Assembly (NCBI GenBank): GCA_015063185.1
Contig: SUSY01000005.1
Coordinates: forward strand, 1-64,000
Reading direction: 5' to 3'
Source of the DNA: Thermoplasmata archaeon
GTDB taxonomy: Archaea > Thermoplasmatota > Thermoplasmata > Methanomassiliicoccales > Methanomethylophilaceae
DNA length: 64,000 bases
The notes under the pieces are model-generated. The model did no database searches. It was not told the origin of the DNA and saw nothing but the letters and a program-made list of their open reading frames with translations. Below, one piece after another: positions 27,379 to 35,831 of the stretch. The stretch's first letter is position 1. Every line of letters begins with the position of its first letter. The position numbers were made by a program, and so were the translations under genes.

Positions 27379-27978
27379 TTGATCAGATTCATCATCCTCG
27401 GACACCGTGCACACACCACTGCGGACTTCAAACTCGAGGACATCTGTGGTGGAGCTGGAAGACTCGATATCCTCACCAGATGTGTCAACTCCGCGTTCTT
27501 CCTCAGTCATGACCTCAGAAGGGATGTAGAACTGTACCTCGTCATGCTCGGCGGGGAGGATGCACCCAAGACCATAAGGTTCGACGGATCGATCATGAAG
27601 TATCTCAACCCCGACGAGAGAAGCACGGCATCCCTCATCAGGAACGCGTTATTGAAGAAACTCGAACCGGACAGAGAGATCATCTCATCCCCCGGGGTGT
27701 TCGTCTCCAGGAAATCCTTCGAACAGTTGATGAAGGAGCTCTCCGAAGATTGCAGGTTCATCTACCTCAGGGAAAACGGAGAGGATGTCAGGAAGTACGA
27801 GTTCCCCAAGAATCCATGTTACATATTGGGTGATGACCGCGACCCCACCGAGGAGGAGGAGGCCATAATGGCGAAATATCCCTTCGATACGATCTGTCTG
27901 GGGCCGGTCAGCCTACATGCCAACCATTGCATGGTCATCGTCCACAACGAGATGGACAGAAGAAAGGCAGGTGAATGA
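27379..27978 (+). CDS. trmY: tRNA (pseudouridine-54 N1)-methyltransferase
   Basis: A 199-residue SPOUT-fold enzyme of the COG1901 family that methylates pseudouridine 54 in the T loop of archaeal tRNAs using SAM. Characteristic parts are the N-terminal FIILGHRAHTTADF, the LGGEDAPKTIRFDG segment and the C-terminal trefoil-knot region CYILGDDRDPT and TICLGPVSLHANHCMVIVHNEMD. The start is a TTG at 27379, four bases after the srp54 stop, supported by GGAG seven bases upstream and by homology beginning immediately after. Confidence 0.92.
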   Translation: MIRFIILGHRAHTTADFKLEDICGGAGRLDILTRCVNSAFFLSHDLRRDVELYLVMLGGEDAPKTIRFDGSIMKYLNPDERSTASLIRNALLKKLEPDREIISSPGVFVSRKSFEQLMKELSEDCRFIYLRENGEDVRKYEFPKNPCYILGDDRDPTEEEEAIMAKYPFDTICLGPVSLHANHCMVIVHNEMDRRKAGE

Positions 27979-27980
27979 TA

Positions 27981-28181
27981 ATGGCCGACGACATAGAAAG
28001 GATACCTCAGCACAGACATTGCATGAACTGCAACAAGGCATTCGTCGGAGAGGGCAGGTACTGCACCCCCGAATGCGAGAACGGAAGGGTCACGGAACTC
28101 AAGAAGAAGAGGAACGGACTCCTCATCATCTGGGGAATCGCAGTCGCTATCATGGTGGTGGCCATAGTATGTTCACTGTGA
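27981..28181 (+). CDS. DUF2116-type zinc-ribbon membrane protein
   Basis: A 66-residue protein with a treble-clef or zinc-ribbon segment HCMNCNKAFVGEGRYCTPEC (His/Cys ligands at about 14-33), a charged linker EVTELKKKRNG-like, and one C-terminal transmembrane helix (LLIIWGIAVAIMVVAIVCSL). It matches the archaeal DUF2116 family, function unknown. An alternative ATG at 27975 overlaps the trmY stop, but aggtga is better spaced for 27981. It overlaps the start of the next gene by 13 bases. Confidence 0.85.
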   Translation: MADDIERIPQHRHCMNCNKAFVGEGRYCTPECENGRVTELKKKRNGLLIIWGIAVAIMVVAIVCSL

Positions 28182-29125
28182 AAGCGGCCGTTGCAGGTAC
28201 GTTCAACGTCCTCCACGATGGTCACAAGGCACTCCTCGATCATGCCATGTGGATCGCGGACGAACTCTACATCGGCATCACATCCGATAAAATGGCATCC
28301 GAATCCAGGGACGAGGTGGTACCATTCTATCTCAGGAAGAAGGCCGTCGAGGAATACGTCGCCTCCAAGAACGAAGTGGCCATCGTCTTCCAGATCGACG
28401 ACATATACGGCCCTCCGGAGATCATGGACAGCATCGACACCCTCGTGGTATCCGAGGAGACACAGGACAACGGTGAGCTCGTATCGAGGATGAGAGTCAA
28501 ACGTGGACTCAGCCCTATGAAGATCTCTGTGGTCAACCTGGTATCGGACAGTCAGGGAAACAAGCTCAGTGCCACCGATATCATGAGAGGGGACATGTCC
28601 AGGGATGGGAAGGAGGATGCCGTCCGTATCGCGGTGGGTTCTGCCAACCGTGTCAAGGTCGAAGCCGTCAGGGATGTCATGGAATCAATCTATGGTTCCG
28701 TCAGAATCTATGCCGAGGACGTGAAGAGCGGTGTTCCCGAACAACCATTCGGGGACGAGACCCATGAAGGAGCAGTCAACAGGGCTAAGGCCGCCATCGG
28801 TGACAGGGATCTTTCCGTAGGCATCGAAGCAGGCGTCTTCGAGATGTATGGGGAGCTCATCGACATTCAACACTGCGCCATCCTTGACAAGAACGGAAGG
28901 ATCACCGTCGGAATGGGATCCGGTTTCGCATATCCAAAAGAGATCGCTGACCTCGTCAAAAGGGGCCTCACCGTAGGACAGGCGGTGGACAGAATCTACG
29001 ACGGAGAGTCCATAGGACACTCCGAAGGTGCCATTGGATACCTCAGCGGAGGAAGGTTGGATAGAAAGGATCTGACCAAACAGTCCGTCCTTGCAGCCAT
29101 GATCCCGAGGCTCGAAGATGATTGA
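28169..29125 (+). CDS. Fusion: archaeal phosphopantetheine adenylyltransferase + inosine/xanthosine triphosphatase (YjjX-type)
   Basis: A 318-residue two-domain protein. Residues 1-145 are an archaeal CoaD/PPAT nucleotidyltransferase: AGTFNVLHDGHKALLDHA carries the HxGH motif, DELYIGITSDKM and NKLSATDIMRGD complete the active site; it adenylylates 4'-phosphopantetheine in CoA synthesis. Residues about 153-318 are a YjjX/COG1986 NTPase (VGSANRVKVEAVRDVM, FGDETHEGAVNRAKAA, SVGIEAGVFEMYG, SEGAIGYLSGGRLDR) that would cleave non-canonical ITP/XTP. The two functions are not consecutive in one pathway, so the fusion may reflect co-expression or a shared nucleotide role. Start at 28169 overlaps the previous stop. 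Confidence 0.88.
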   Translation: MFTVKAAVAGTFNVLHDGHKALLDHAMWIADELYIGITSDKMASESRDEVVPFYLRKKAVEEYVASKNEVAIVFQIDDIYGPPEIMDSIDTLVVSEETQDNGELVSRMRVKRGLSPMKISVVNLVSDSQGNKLSATDIMRGDMSRDGKEDAVRIAVGSANRVKVEAVRDVMESIYGSVRIYAEDVKSGVPEQPFGDETHEGAVNRAKAAIGDRDLSVGIEAGVFEMYGELIDIQHCAILDKNGRITVGMGSGFAYPKEIADLVKRGLTVGQAVDRIYDGESIGHSEGAIGYLSGGRLDRKDLTKQSVLAAMIPRLEDD

Positions 29126-30650
29126 GTTCGTTCCAGACGTCAACTCACCATACCTGATCGATGAATGCAAGATCCGTGGCAATGCGGACCTCGTGGCGAT
29201 ACCGGAGAACGAATCCGAACTATCATCCCTATTGAAAGATGCGGATTCCAAAGGTACATCCGTGACCATAAGCGGACTCCGTACAGGATTGTGCGGAGGG
29301 AGCGTACCGTTCGGTGGCATCCTCGTATCCATGGAAAGATTCTCGTCCATGATCGGATTGGGGAAGGATTCGAAAGGATACTTCCTCAGAACCGAACCGT
29401 GTGTGACCATCGATAAGATAGTGCGGACGACACAACTGAAACGCATCGATGGACTTATCGATATAACACCCAATGCATGCTCCGATTTCCTTTCCGACAA
29501 ACGCAAGTACTTCTATCCTGTCGATCCAACCGAAATGAATGGCTCCATTGGTGGAAACATATCCGCCAACGCATCAGGAGCAAGGACATTTAGATACGGT
29601 CCCACCAGGAATTGGGTCAGATCCATCAGACTGATGTTGGCCAATGGAACAGTAATTAGAATCACTAGGGGCGAACACTTCGCAAAGGGAAGACATTTCA
29701 ATATCACGATAGATGATACACACCTTGAATTCGACATCCCGGATTATGAGTTCAATCGGTCGGTCAAGAATGCCGCAGGATTGTACTGTCATGAGGACAT
29801 GGACCTGATAGACTTGGTCATCGGTTCCGAAGGCATACTGGGCACCATTATCGAAGCCGACCTTTACCTTACAGAATGGCATCCTCTGATCTCGAACATT
29901 ATCTTCATGCCTGACGATGCTTCCGCATTGTCCCTGATCGATTCGCTAAGATACGACAATATCGTTGAACCGGAGTTCATAGAATACTTCGATACCGGTT
30001 CCATAGACCTTATCAGGAGAACGTGTATCACGGATCCCACTATCCTAAGGCCCCCTAAGAAGAGATGTACGGCCGTTTTCATGGACATGTCTTTGGATAA
30101 CGATGTCGACAATAGATTCCAAAGGCTCTTCGAACTCGTCAGGGCCAATGGAGGTGACCCATCCGACAGTTGGACAGGATACGACCAGAACGACAGAAAA
30201 CGTATGTTCGCCTTCCGTCACTGTGTACCCAAATCCATCTTTGATTATGTCGCGTCCCTCAAGGACGGCATCCCTAAGATCAACAAGATGGGCACGGATA
30301 TGTCAGTTCCCGAGAAACATAACCGTGAAATGATGTCATACTACGATATGGTTCTGAAGGAAGCAGGATTGGAATACGTCATCTTCGGTCATATGGGCAA
30401 CTGCCATCCCCATGTGGAGATCATACTCAAGGACATGGATGATCTCGACAAGGCAAGATCTGCATATGCTATCCTTGCCGAACACGCATTCGAACTGGGA
30501 GGATCCCCGAGTGCCGAACATGGGATCGGTAAGTTGAAACGTGATTACATCGGGATGATGTACGGCACCGACGGCATCGAGGGGATCAGGGGTGTGAAGA
30601 AAGCGTTCGACCCCAACCTTATAATGAACAGGGGGAACATGATTGACTGA
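29118..30650 (+). CDS. FAD-linked oxidase (GlcD/D-lactate dehydrogenase type)
   Basis: A 510-residue FAD-binding PCMH-type oxidoreductase that oxidises 2-hydroxy acids. The FAD segment includes TSVTISGLRTGLCGGSVPFG and VDPTEMNGSIGGNISANASG; the C-terminal FAD-oxidase domain ends with LGGSPSAEHGIGKLKRDY, the usual SAEHGIG substrate/flavin motif. It overlaps the preceding gene by eight bases and is followed directly by etfB and etfA. That context is diagnostic for electron-bifurcating or ETF-coupled lactate/glycolate dehydrogenases (LctBCD type). The electron acceptor is thus probably the neighbouring ETF; the exact hydroxy acid is not known. Confidence 0.88.
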   Translation: MIEFVPDVNSPYLIDECKIRGNADLVAIPENESELSSLLKDADSKGTSVTISGLRTGLCGGSVPFGGILVSMERFSSMIGLGKDSKGYFLRTEPCVTIDKIVRTTQLKRIDGLIDITPNACSDFLSDKRKYFYPVDPTEMNGSIGGNISANASGARTFRYGPTRNWVRSIRLMLANGTVIRITRGEHFAKGRHFNITIDDTHLEFDIPDYEFNRSVKNAAGLYCHEDMDLIDLVIGSEGILGTIIEADLYLTEWHPLISNIIFMPDDASALSLIDSLRYDNIVEPEFIEYFDTGSIDLIRRTCITDPTILRPPKKRCTAVFMDMSLDNDVDNRFQRLFELVRANGGDPSDSWTGYDQNDRKRMFAFRHCVPKSIFDYVASLKDGIPKINKMGTDMSVPEKHNREMMSYYDMVLKEAGLEYVIFGHMGNCHPHVEIILKDMDDLDKARSAYAILAEHAFELGGSPSAEHGIGKLKRDYIGMMYGTDGIEGIRGVKKAFDPNLIMNRGNMID

Positions 30651-30651
30651 G

Positions 30652-31422
30652 ATGAGAGTGATCGTACTTGTCAAACAGGTGCCGGATCCGAATCTGGTTA
30701 CCATCTCGGAGAACGGACACCTGCAGAGGGAGAATGTACCATCAATGACCGACCCGTTCGGCATGATGGCCCTGCAACATGCACTTAGGTTGAAAAGAGA
30801 GCTCGGTGCACATGTCACTGCAGTATCGATGGGACCTATGCATGCAGAGGAGATGTTGAGGAGGTGTCTTGAGTACGGTGCGGATGAAGCTGTACTGCTC
30901 TCGGACAAGGCATTCGCAGGTGCGGACACATTGGCGACCGCAAGGACCCTGGGTTGCTATCTCAGAAGCAGGAAGTTCGATTACATATTCTGTGGTATGC
31001 AAGCCACCGACGGTGACACCGCACAGCTTCCCCCGGAACTGTCCGCCGTTATGGGACTTCAGATCTACTCGTACGTATCCAAGATGGAACTCTCGAACAC
31101 CATCCGGATGACCCAGATCTATGAGGATAAGAGCTATGTTGTAGAAACGTGCACGCCCGCTGTGGTCACGTTCCTCCGTCCCCCCGAAGAACAGATACCA
31201 TTGCCCAGCATGACGGATTTCATCGAGGCTAGGAAGAAGGAGCTCACTGTACTCAACGCATGGATGGTTGGTGTACCCCCGGGATCGATGGGACTCAAAG
31301 GTTCAAGGACCCGTGTGGACAGGATCACAACGGTCGTCAAGGATAGGAAGGCCACCGAATTCATAGACGGGTCCGATTCCAAGAATGCTGCTTCCATCAT
31401 CATGTCGGAGGTGAAAGGATGA
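30652..31422 (+). CDS. etfB: Electron transfer flavoprotein, beta subunit
   Basis: A 256-residue EtfB: N-terminal VIVLVKQVPDPN, AVSMGPMHAEEMLRRCLEYG, FCGMQATDGDTAQLPPELSA and the late GLKGSRTRVDRI region. It holds AMP or, in bifurcating ETFs, a second FAD, and pairs with EtfA. I start at the ATG at 30652, where family homology begins; a TTG at 30643 overlapping the oxidase gene is possible and lies at a better distance from a GGGGG run. The stop overlaps etfA by four bases (ATGA). Confidence 0.92.
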   Translation: MRVIVLVKQVPDPNLVTISENGHLQRENVPSMTDPFGMMALQHALRLKRELGAHVTAVSMGPMHAEEMLRRCLEYGADEAVLLSDKAFAGADTLATARTLGCYLRSRKFDYIFCGMQATDGDTAQLPPELSAVMGLQIYSYVSKMELSNTIRMTQIYEDKSYVVETCTPAVVTFLRPPEEQIPLPSMTDFIEARKKELTVLNAWMVGVPPGSMGLKGSRTRVDRITTVVKDRKATEFIDGSDSKNAASIIMSEVKG

Positions 31423-32528
31423 GCGGATGCAATTGTTCCGGTTCATGCTCCTCCGGATCGTGTTCGAGTGGTTCCTGTTCATCTGGCTCATGCTCCGGAG
31501 GATCCTGTTCCTCCGGAAACTACGACAACACATTACCCCCAGGTATGCTTGCTGCATACAACCTCGACCAGGCCACTGCCGATGGCATCCTGGTATACAT
31601 CGAGACCGATGGAAAGTCCCTGCACCCTGCTGTCAAGGGCATCCTTGGAAAGGCAAGGGAACTGTCCAGCGGAAGGGTGTTCGGAATCATGTTCGCAGGC
31701 GTCGGCGGGAAATTACTCTATGACGAGATTTTCTCGTACGGAGTCGATACCCTATACCATATGAGGAACTCGTCCATAAAGGAGTTCCAACCAATCTCCT
31801 ACGCGGAGGCCATGGCCGACGTATCACATCGTGTCGGCCCTGCGTCGATACTCTTCGCAGCCACCCCGGAGGGAAGGGAACTGGCACCTTTAGTAGCAGC
31901 AAGATTGGGTGCGGGACTCACCGCAGACTGTACACAACTGGAGGCCGATGGTAGAACCCTGATAATGACCCGCCCCGCATTGGGCGGCAACATACTGGCG
32001 ACCATCAGATGTGACACATTCCCTCAGATGGCCACTGTAAGACCCGGTACATTCCCTGACCCGATACCCGAGGAATGCAGGAAAGGGACATCCTTCTCCA
32101 GACCATACAAGGCGATATCTGAGAAGACCATTGTTTCCAAGGACATCGTGGATCTCGGCGAGGATATCGGCAACGCACGCGTGCTCATCTCGTTAGGTAA
32201 CGGTATAAGGAACCGCTCCACAGTGGATCTGGCACATGATGTGGCCAGAAAGCTGGGGGCATCCGTATCATGTACAATGGCACTAGTGGATAAGGGATGG
32301 ATGCCATACTCCGCACAGGTAGGACAATCCGGAAGGACAGTGTCCCCTGACCTCTACGTCGCATTCGGGATATCCGGTTCGGTACAACATATGGCTGGAC
32401 TCAGAGCGAAGAGAGTGGTATCCGTCAACAAGGATAGGTCCGCTCCGCTGAACTCCATTGCGGATAAGGCGATAATCGGTGATGCGGACAGCATCCTGAG
32501 GGATCTCGCGAAATCACTTGAAGAGTGA
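31419..32528 (+). CDS. etfA: Electron transfer flavoprotein, alpha subunit with N-terminal Cys pentapeptide repeat
   Basis: A 369-residue EtfA. Residues from about 40 are the normal alpha subunit: N-terminal nucleotide-like domain, then the FAD domain SLGNGIRNRSTVDLAHDVAR, VSCTMALVDKGWMPYSAQVG, QSGRTVSPDLYVAFGISGSV, VSVNKDRSAPLNSIADKAI. It passes electrons between the FAD oxidase and a quinone, ferredoxin or other partner. Unusual is the first 33 residues, where Cys occurs at 4, 6, 10, 15, 20, 25 and 30 in a Ser/Gly-rich SCSSG repeat. Codons vary synonymously among the repeats, so the peptide rather than DNA expansion appears maintained. It could bind metal or an iron-sulfur cluster. Confidence 0.93.
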   Translation: MSGCNCSGSCSSGSCSSGSCSSGSCSGGSCSSGNYDNTLPPGMLAAYNLDQATADGILVYIETDGKSLHPAVKGILGKARELSSGRVFGIMFAGVGGKLLYDEIFSYGVDTLYHMRNSSIKEFQPISYAEAMADVSHRVGPASILFAATPEGRELAPLVAARLGAGLTADCTQLEADGRTLIMTRPALGGNILATIRCDTFPQMATVRPGTFPDPIPEECRKGTSFSRPYKAISEKTIVSKDIVDLGEDIGNARVLISLGNGIRNRSTVDLAHDVARKLGASVSCTMALVDKGWMPYSAQVGQSGRTVSPDLYVAFGISGSVQHMAGLRAKRVVSVNKDRSAPLNSIADKAIIGDADSILRDLAKSLEE

Positions 32529-32924
32529 TTTCACCTTATCGTAGACGACCGATGCATGACCGGATGGCTTGACGTCGTTCCAAGTGGAGACTACCTCTCC
32601 TTCCTTGGAGACCATGACGGTAGCCCTACCCTCCAGACCGCATGCCTTGACGAGAGTTTCATCCATATCGGAGAGGAGTTTTACCCTGAGGCCCTGATCG
32701 TCCATGACCTTACGAAGATCCGGACATTCGGCCTTGACGACCATCAATGTTACGATGTTACGGATCATCAGTTTCTGATAGATACTGTCGAAATCACAGA
32801 GTTCCTCCACCGATCCCTCTCCGAGATCGGGGATGAAACAGACGATCATCCTCATACCCTTGAGGAAGGACGAGTCCAAGGACTCCCCATTCTCATCATT
32901 AAGGACGAAGTCGGGAAACTGCAT
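32514..32924 (-). CDS. Peroxiredoxin-like (AhpC/TSA, BCP) protein lacking the peroxidatic Cys
   Basis: A 136-residue thioredoxin-fold protein of the BCP peroxiredoxin type (FPDFVLNDENGESL; LLSDMDETLVKACGL; ATVMVSKEGEVV). In place of the usual P-G-C-T-x-E-A-C the sequence is GEGSVEELC: the catalytic Cys position is Ser38, whereas the resolving-type Cys43 is kept. Normal peroxidase chemistry is therefore unlikely; regulatory or thiol-exchange roles are possible. It follows pheT by nine bases and converges with etfA, whose 3' end overlaps it by 15 bases. Confidence 0.8.
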   Translation of the reverse strand: MQFPDFVLNDENGESLDSSFLKGMRMIVCFIPDLGEGSVEELCDFDSIYQKLMIRNIVTLMVVKAECPDLRKVMDDQGLRVKLLSDMDETLVKACGLEGRATVMVSKEGEVVSTWNDVKPSGHASVVYDKVKSLFK

Positions 32925-32933
32925 CCGATCCCC

Positions 32934-34595
32934 TCACATGATGGAACCGGAGCGGGACTCCGCGAACTCCGAAATGTCAAGCTCGAACATGATTATTGGA
33001 TGGGTGATATCGAAATCGGTGATGACCTTGGGCGCCATCTCTCCGAAGAATCCAACGGTCTTTCCGCCTACGATAACTTCCGCCCCCCTTCCTGGAATGA
33101 ATGTCGGGTACTCGGAAGCAACGATGGAATACTCGATGCCCATCTCACGAAGGACGGCCTCCGCATAGGACTTGATCTCGGTGAAGGAGGTCTTGGAGTG
33201 CATGACCATCGCACATAGATGTCTCCTGCGCTTGGCATCAACGATGACATCCCCGACCTCGAAGATACGCTGAGGAAGGTCACGGTGCTTGTTACGTCTG
33301 AATATCCTCATGAGACTGGGAGTCAGATAGGAACGGAGACAGGTGTGATCCTCCGTGATGGGGTTCATCACGGTGACCGGCTTGAGCTCTGGAAGTCCGG
33401 ATATCTCGTACTCCTCCCTCTCGTTGCTGAGTGTGAGTGTGGTGACCTCGGTGAATCCCATTCCAACCATCACATCACGAAGGGACTCGGAGAGCGAAGT
33501 AATAGGCATGAGTCCACCGGTGGTCTGGGAGAGCTTCTTCTCCTGCTTTCCGAAGTTCTCGTATCCGTATCCGGTCGCAACATCCTCGAAGATGTCGGAC
33601 TCGTGCATGATGTCCAACCTGGTACATGGGACTTCCACGTGGATCGTGTCACCCTCTGCGAGTGCATCCATCCCCATGCGCCTAAGGGACATGACCTGCT
33701 CCTCCGGTGTGAGTGGGAGTCCGAGGAATGCCGCACACTTGGATGCGCTGTACTGCCAACTGGATGGTGAGAAGTCCGGTGAGAGGTACTCTTCGTCCCC
33801 ATCGTGCATGACCACGGTTGCGATGGAACCGCCCCTCTCCGCCATTGCGGTACAGAGAATGTCGAGCGCTCCCTTCACGGCCTTGACGTCGTAACCGGTG
33901 ACATCGATGAAGAGGTTACGTGTCTCGGTGGTGACGGTGGTGAGTGCTCCGTTGATGATAGGAGGGAACGAAAGGACGTCTCCGTTGGCATCGGTGATGA
34001 TGGGGTACCTGTCATACCCATCGAGGAGATGCCTGTATCCGACCCCTTTCTCATGCTTCTCCAAAATCTCCTCCAGATCCCACTCCTCATCCTTGGTCAG
34101 GGGAACGAACCTGATGTCCTTGGGTGCAACCGCCTTGTAGGTGAATGGAGGGGTGACCTTATCTAGGTCATGAACCCCGATTGCAAGCTTGGACCTCTTC
34201 CTTCCGATAGTGATGTGGAGCTTCTCCTGAGCCTCCATGATGGATTTGAGAAGTGTGTCATCGATCTCAACGTCGAAAACCGCTGCACAGCGGAAGATGG
34301 GTCTGACCGATTTGACACTCTCGTCAACGTAGACATCGATGTCCGTCTCTTCAACATCGTACTCATACATCCCGGGCTCGATGTCCAGGAATGCACGGAG
34401 TCCCCTTGCGAGACCTTCCACGTTGTAGAGGTCAGGACGATCTGGGAAGAACTCAACGGACATGTCGTCCTCTTCCCCATCGGTATCATGCATATCGGAT
34501 CCGATCATTGGAATCCTTTCGATGAGAGTCTTCTTCGGGACTTCCTCGCCGAGGAGCGAGCACAGGTCGTTGTAGTTGAAGTTTATGACAGGCAT
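32934..34595 (-). CDS. pheT: Phenylalanine-tRNA ligase, beta subunit
   Basis: A 553-residue archaeal/eukaryal-type beta subunit. Features are MPVINFNYNDLCSLLG at the N-terminus, the B3/4 editing domain (about 90-270, VRPIFRCAAVF and FPPIINGALTTVTTETRNLF), the B5 domain (YSASKCAAFLGLPLTPEE), and the catalytic-like B6/B7 domain (VGMGFTEVTTLTLSN, VMNPITEDHTCLRSYLTPSL). It forms the tetramer with PheS, not in the window. A TATA box (gattaaataagg, about 34616-34627) just upstream makes the transcript nearly leaderless. The peroxiredoxin-like gene is co-transcribed downstream. Confidence 0.96.
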   Translation of the reverse strand: MPVINFNYNDLCSLLGEEVPKKTLIERIPMIGSDMHDTDGEEDDMSVEFFPDRPDLYNVEGLARGLRAFLDIEPGMYEYDVEETDIDVYVDESVKSVRPIFRCAAVFDVEIDDTLLKSIMEAQEKLHITIGRKRSKLAIGVHDLDKVTPPFTYKAVAPKDIRFVPLTKDEEWDLEEILEKHEKGVGYRHLLDGYDRYPIITDANGDVLSFPPIINGALTTVTTETRNLFIDVTGYDVKAVKGALDILCTAMAERGGSIATVVMHDGDEEYLSPDFSPSSWQYSASKCAAFLGLPLTPEEQVMSLRRMGMDALAEGDTIHVEVPCTRLDIMHESDIFEDVATGYGYENFGKQEKKLSQTTGGLMPITSLSESLRDVMVGMGFTEVTTLTLSNEREEYEISGLPELKPVTVMNPITEDHTCLRSYLTPSLMRIFRRNKHRDLPQRIFEVGDVIVDAKRRRHLCAMVMHSKTSFTEIKSYAEAVLREMGIEYSIVASEYPTFIPGRGAEVIVGGKTVGFFGEMAPKVITDFDITHPIIMFELDISEFAESRSGSIM

Positions 34596-34638
34596 GATTA
34601 CGCGTAAGCCAGTGCCTTATTTAATCTCGCGCACGCGA

Positions 34639-35802
34639 TTATCTTGAAGGACGTCCCAATTCGCTGTGTGCCTTTCCCAGATGTCCGGCCGCCTGTGCAC
34701 CCACGGTGGATACCTCTCCTGCGAGAACGGTAACCGCGACGAGTTCCGCCAACTTGGGTGCCATACCGCTACCCCTGCACCCTATCATGTCCAATGCCTC
34801 GGACTGTGCGGGAAGCTTGGTTCCACCTCCGACGGACCCTACCTCCACGGACGGCATACGTACGGACACGTACAGGTCGCCATCGACCTCCTCCGCCACC
34901 GTCATGGCATTGCTTCCTTCGACCACTTGGGCAGGATCCTGACCTGTCGCGATGTACACGGCGGCAACCATGTTCGCCGCGTGTGCATTGAATCCGAGAC
35001 TTCCCGCCATGGCACTTCCGACGAGGTTCTTCCTTGTGTTCGTCTCTACGAATGCATCTACCGTGGTGTGCAACTTGGCCTCGACGATATCCTTGGGAAT
35101 TGTGACCTCGGCCACTACGGTCTTTCCACGACCGTTTATGCTGTTTATCGCAGCCGGCTTCTTGTCCGTACACATGTTTCCGGAGACTGACACCAGTTCC
35201 GCCCCGGTATTATCGGATATGACTTTGCAGATCGCTTCGGATGCGATGGTGCACATATTCATTCCCATCGCATCACCGGTGCCGAAGGATAACCTCAGGT
35301 GCAGGCTGCGACCGTTGGGATAGAATTCCACCTGCAACAACTGACCGTGCGACGTCGTGGATGCGACCGCCATCTCCAACTCACCTGGATGAGAATTGAC
35401 CCAGTCCATGACCTCCGCTGCATGTTCCACACCTCTTACACGGAAAACGGGGGCTCTTGTCATGGCATCCGAGAATACCTTGACATTGGCACCTCCGGAT
35501 GCGGATATGACGGACATGCCTCTTGAAACGGATGCCACCAATGCACCTTCCGTAGTGGCCATGGGGATGAGGAAAGGGCCCTGTGCATAGTCACCGTTCA
35601 CCAATACGGGACCGGCGAACCCGAGCGGGATCTGTATCACACCGATCATGTTCTCGATGTTGGATTTAGCAGCGGATGGATCGAACGGATATGATGCGAT
35701 AGCATCGAACTCCACTTCAGTGAGTTCGGACACAGCCTTGCGCCTGTCATCCACATCCTCACGTTCCATCCCTCTGTTCTTGAGTCCCTTCCTTTCATCC
35801 AT
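34639..35802 (-). CDS. hmgA: 3-hydroxy-3-methylglutaryl-CoA reductase
   Basis: A 387-residue class I HMG-CoA reductase that makes mevalonate for archaeal isoprenoid lipids. Motifs: GFAGPVLVNG, MATTEGALVASVSRGMSVI (catalytic Glu), FGTGDAMGMNM (NADPH-binding), CTDKKPAAIN (catalytic Lys), GFNAHAANMVAAVYIATGQDPAQ (catalytic Asp) and HLGKAHSELGR near the end (catalytic His). I start at the ATG at 35802 because ggtgat lies three to five bases upstream; a GTG at 35835 overlaps the previous gene. Confidence 0.96.
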   Translation of the reverse strand: MDERKGLKNRGMEREDVDDRRKAVSELTEVEFDAIASYPFDPSAAKSNIENMIGVIQIPLGFAGPVLVNGDYAQGPFLIPMATTEGALVASVSRGMSVISASGGANVKVFSDAMTRAPVFRVRGVEHAAEVMDWVNSHPGELEMAVASTTSHGQLLQVEFYPNGRSLHLRLSFGTGDAMGMNMCTIASEAICKVISDNTGAELVSVSGNMCTDKKPAAINSINGRGKTVVAEVTIPKDIVEAKLHTTVDAFVETNTRKNLVGSAMAGSLGFNAHAANMVAAVYIATGQDPAQVVEGSNAMTVAEEVDGDLYVSVRMPSVEVGSVGGGTKLPAQSEALDMIGCRGSGMAPKLAELVAVTVLAGEVSTVGAQAAGHLGKAHSELGRPSR

Positions 35803-35831
35803 GACATCACCGTATCGTATACTGTAATAAG

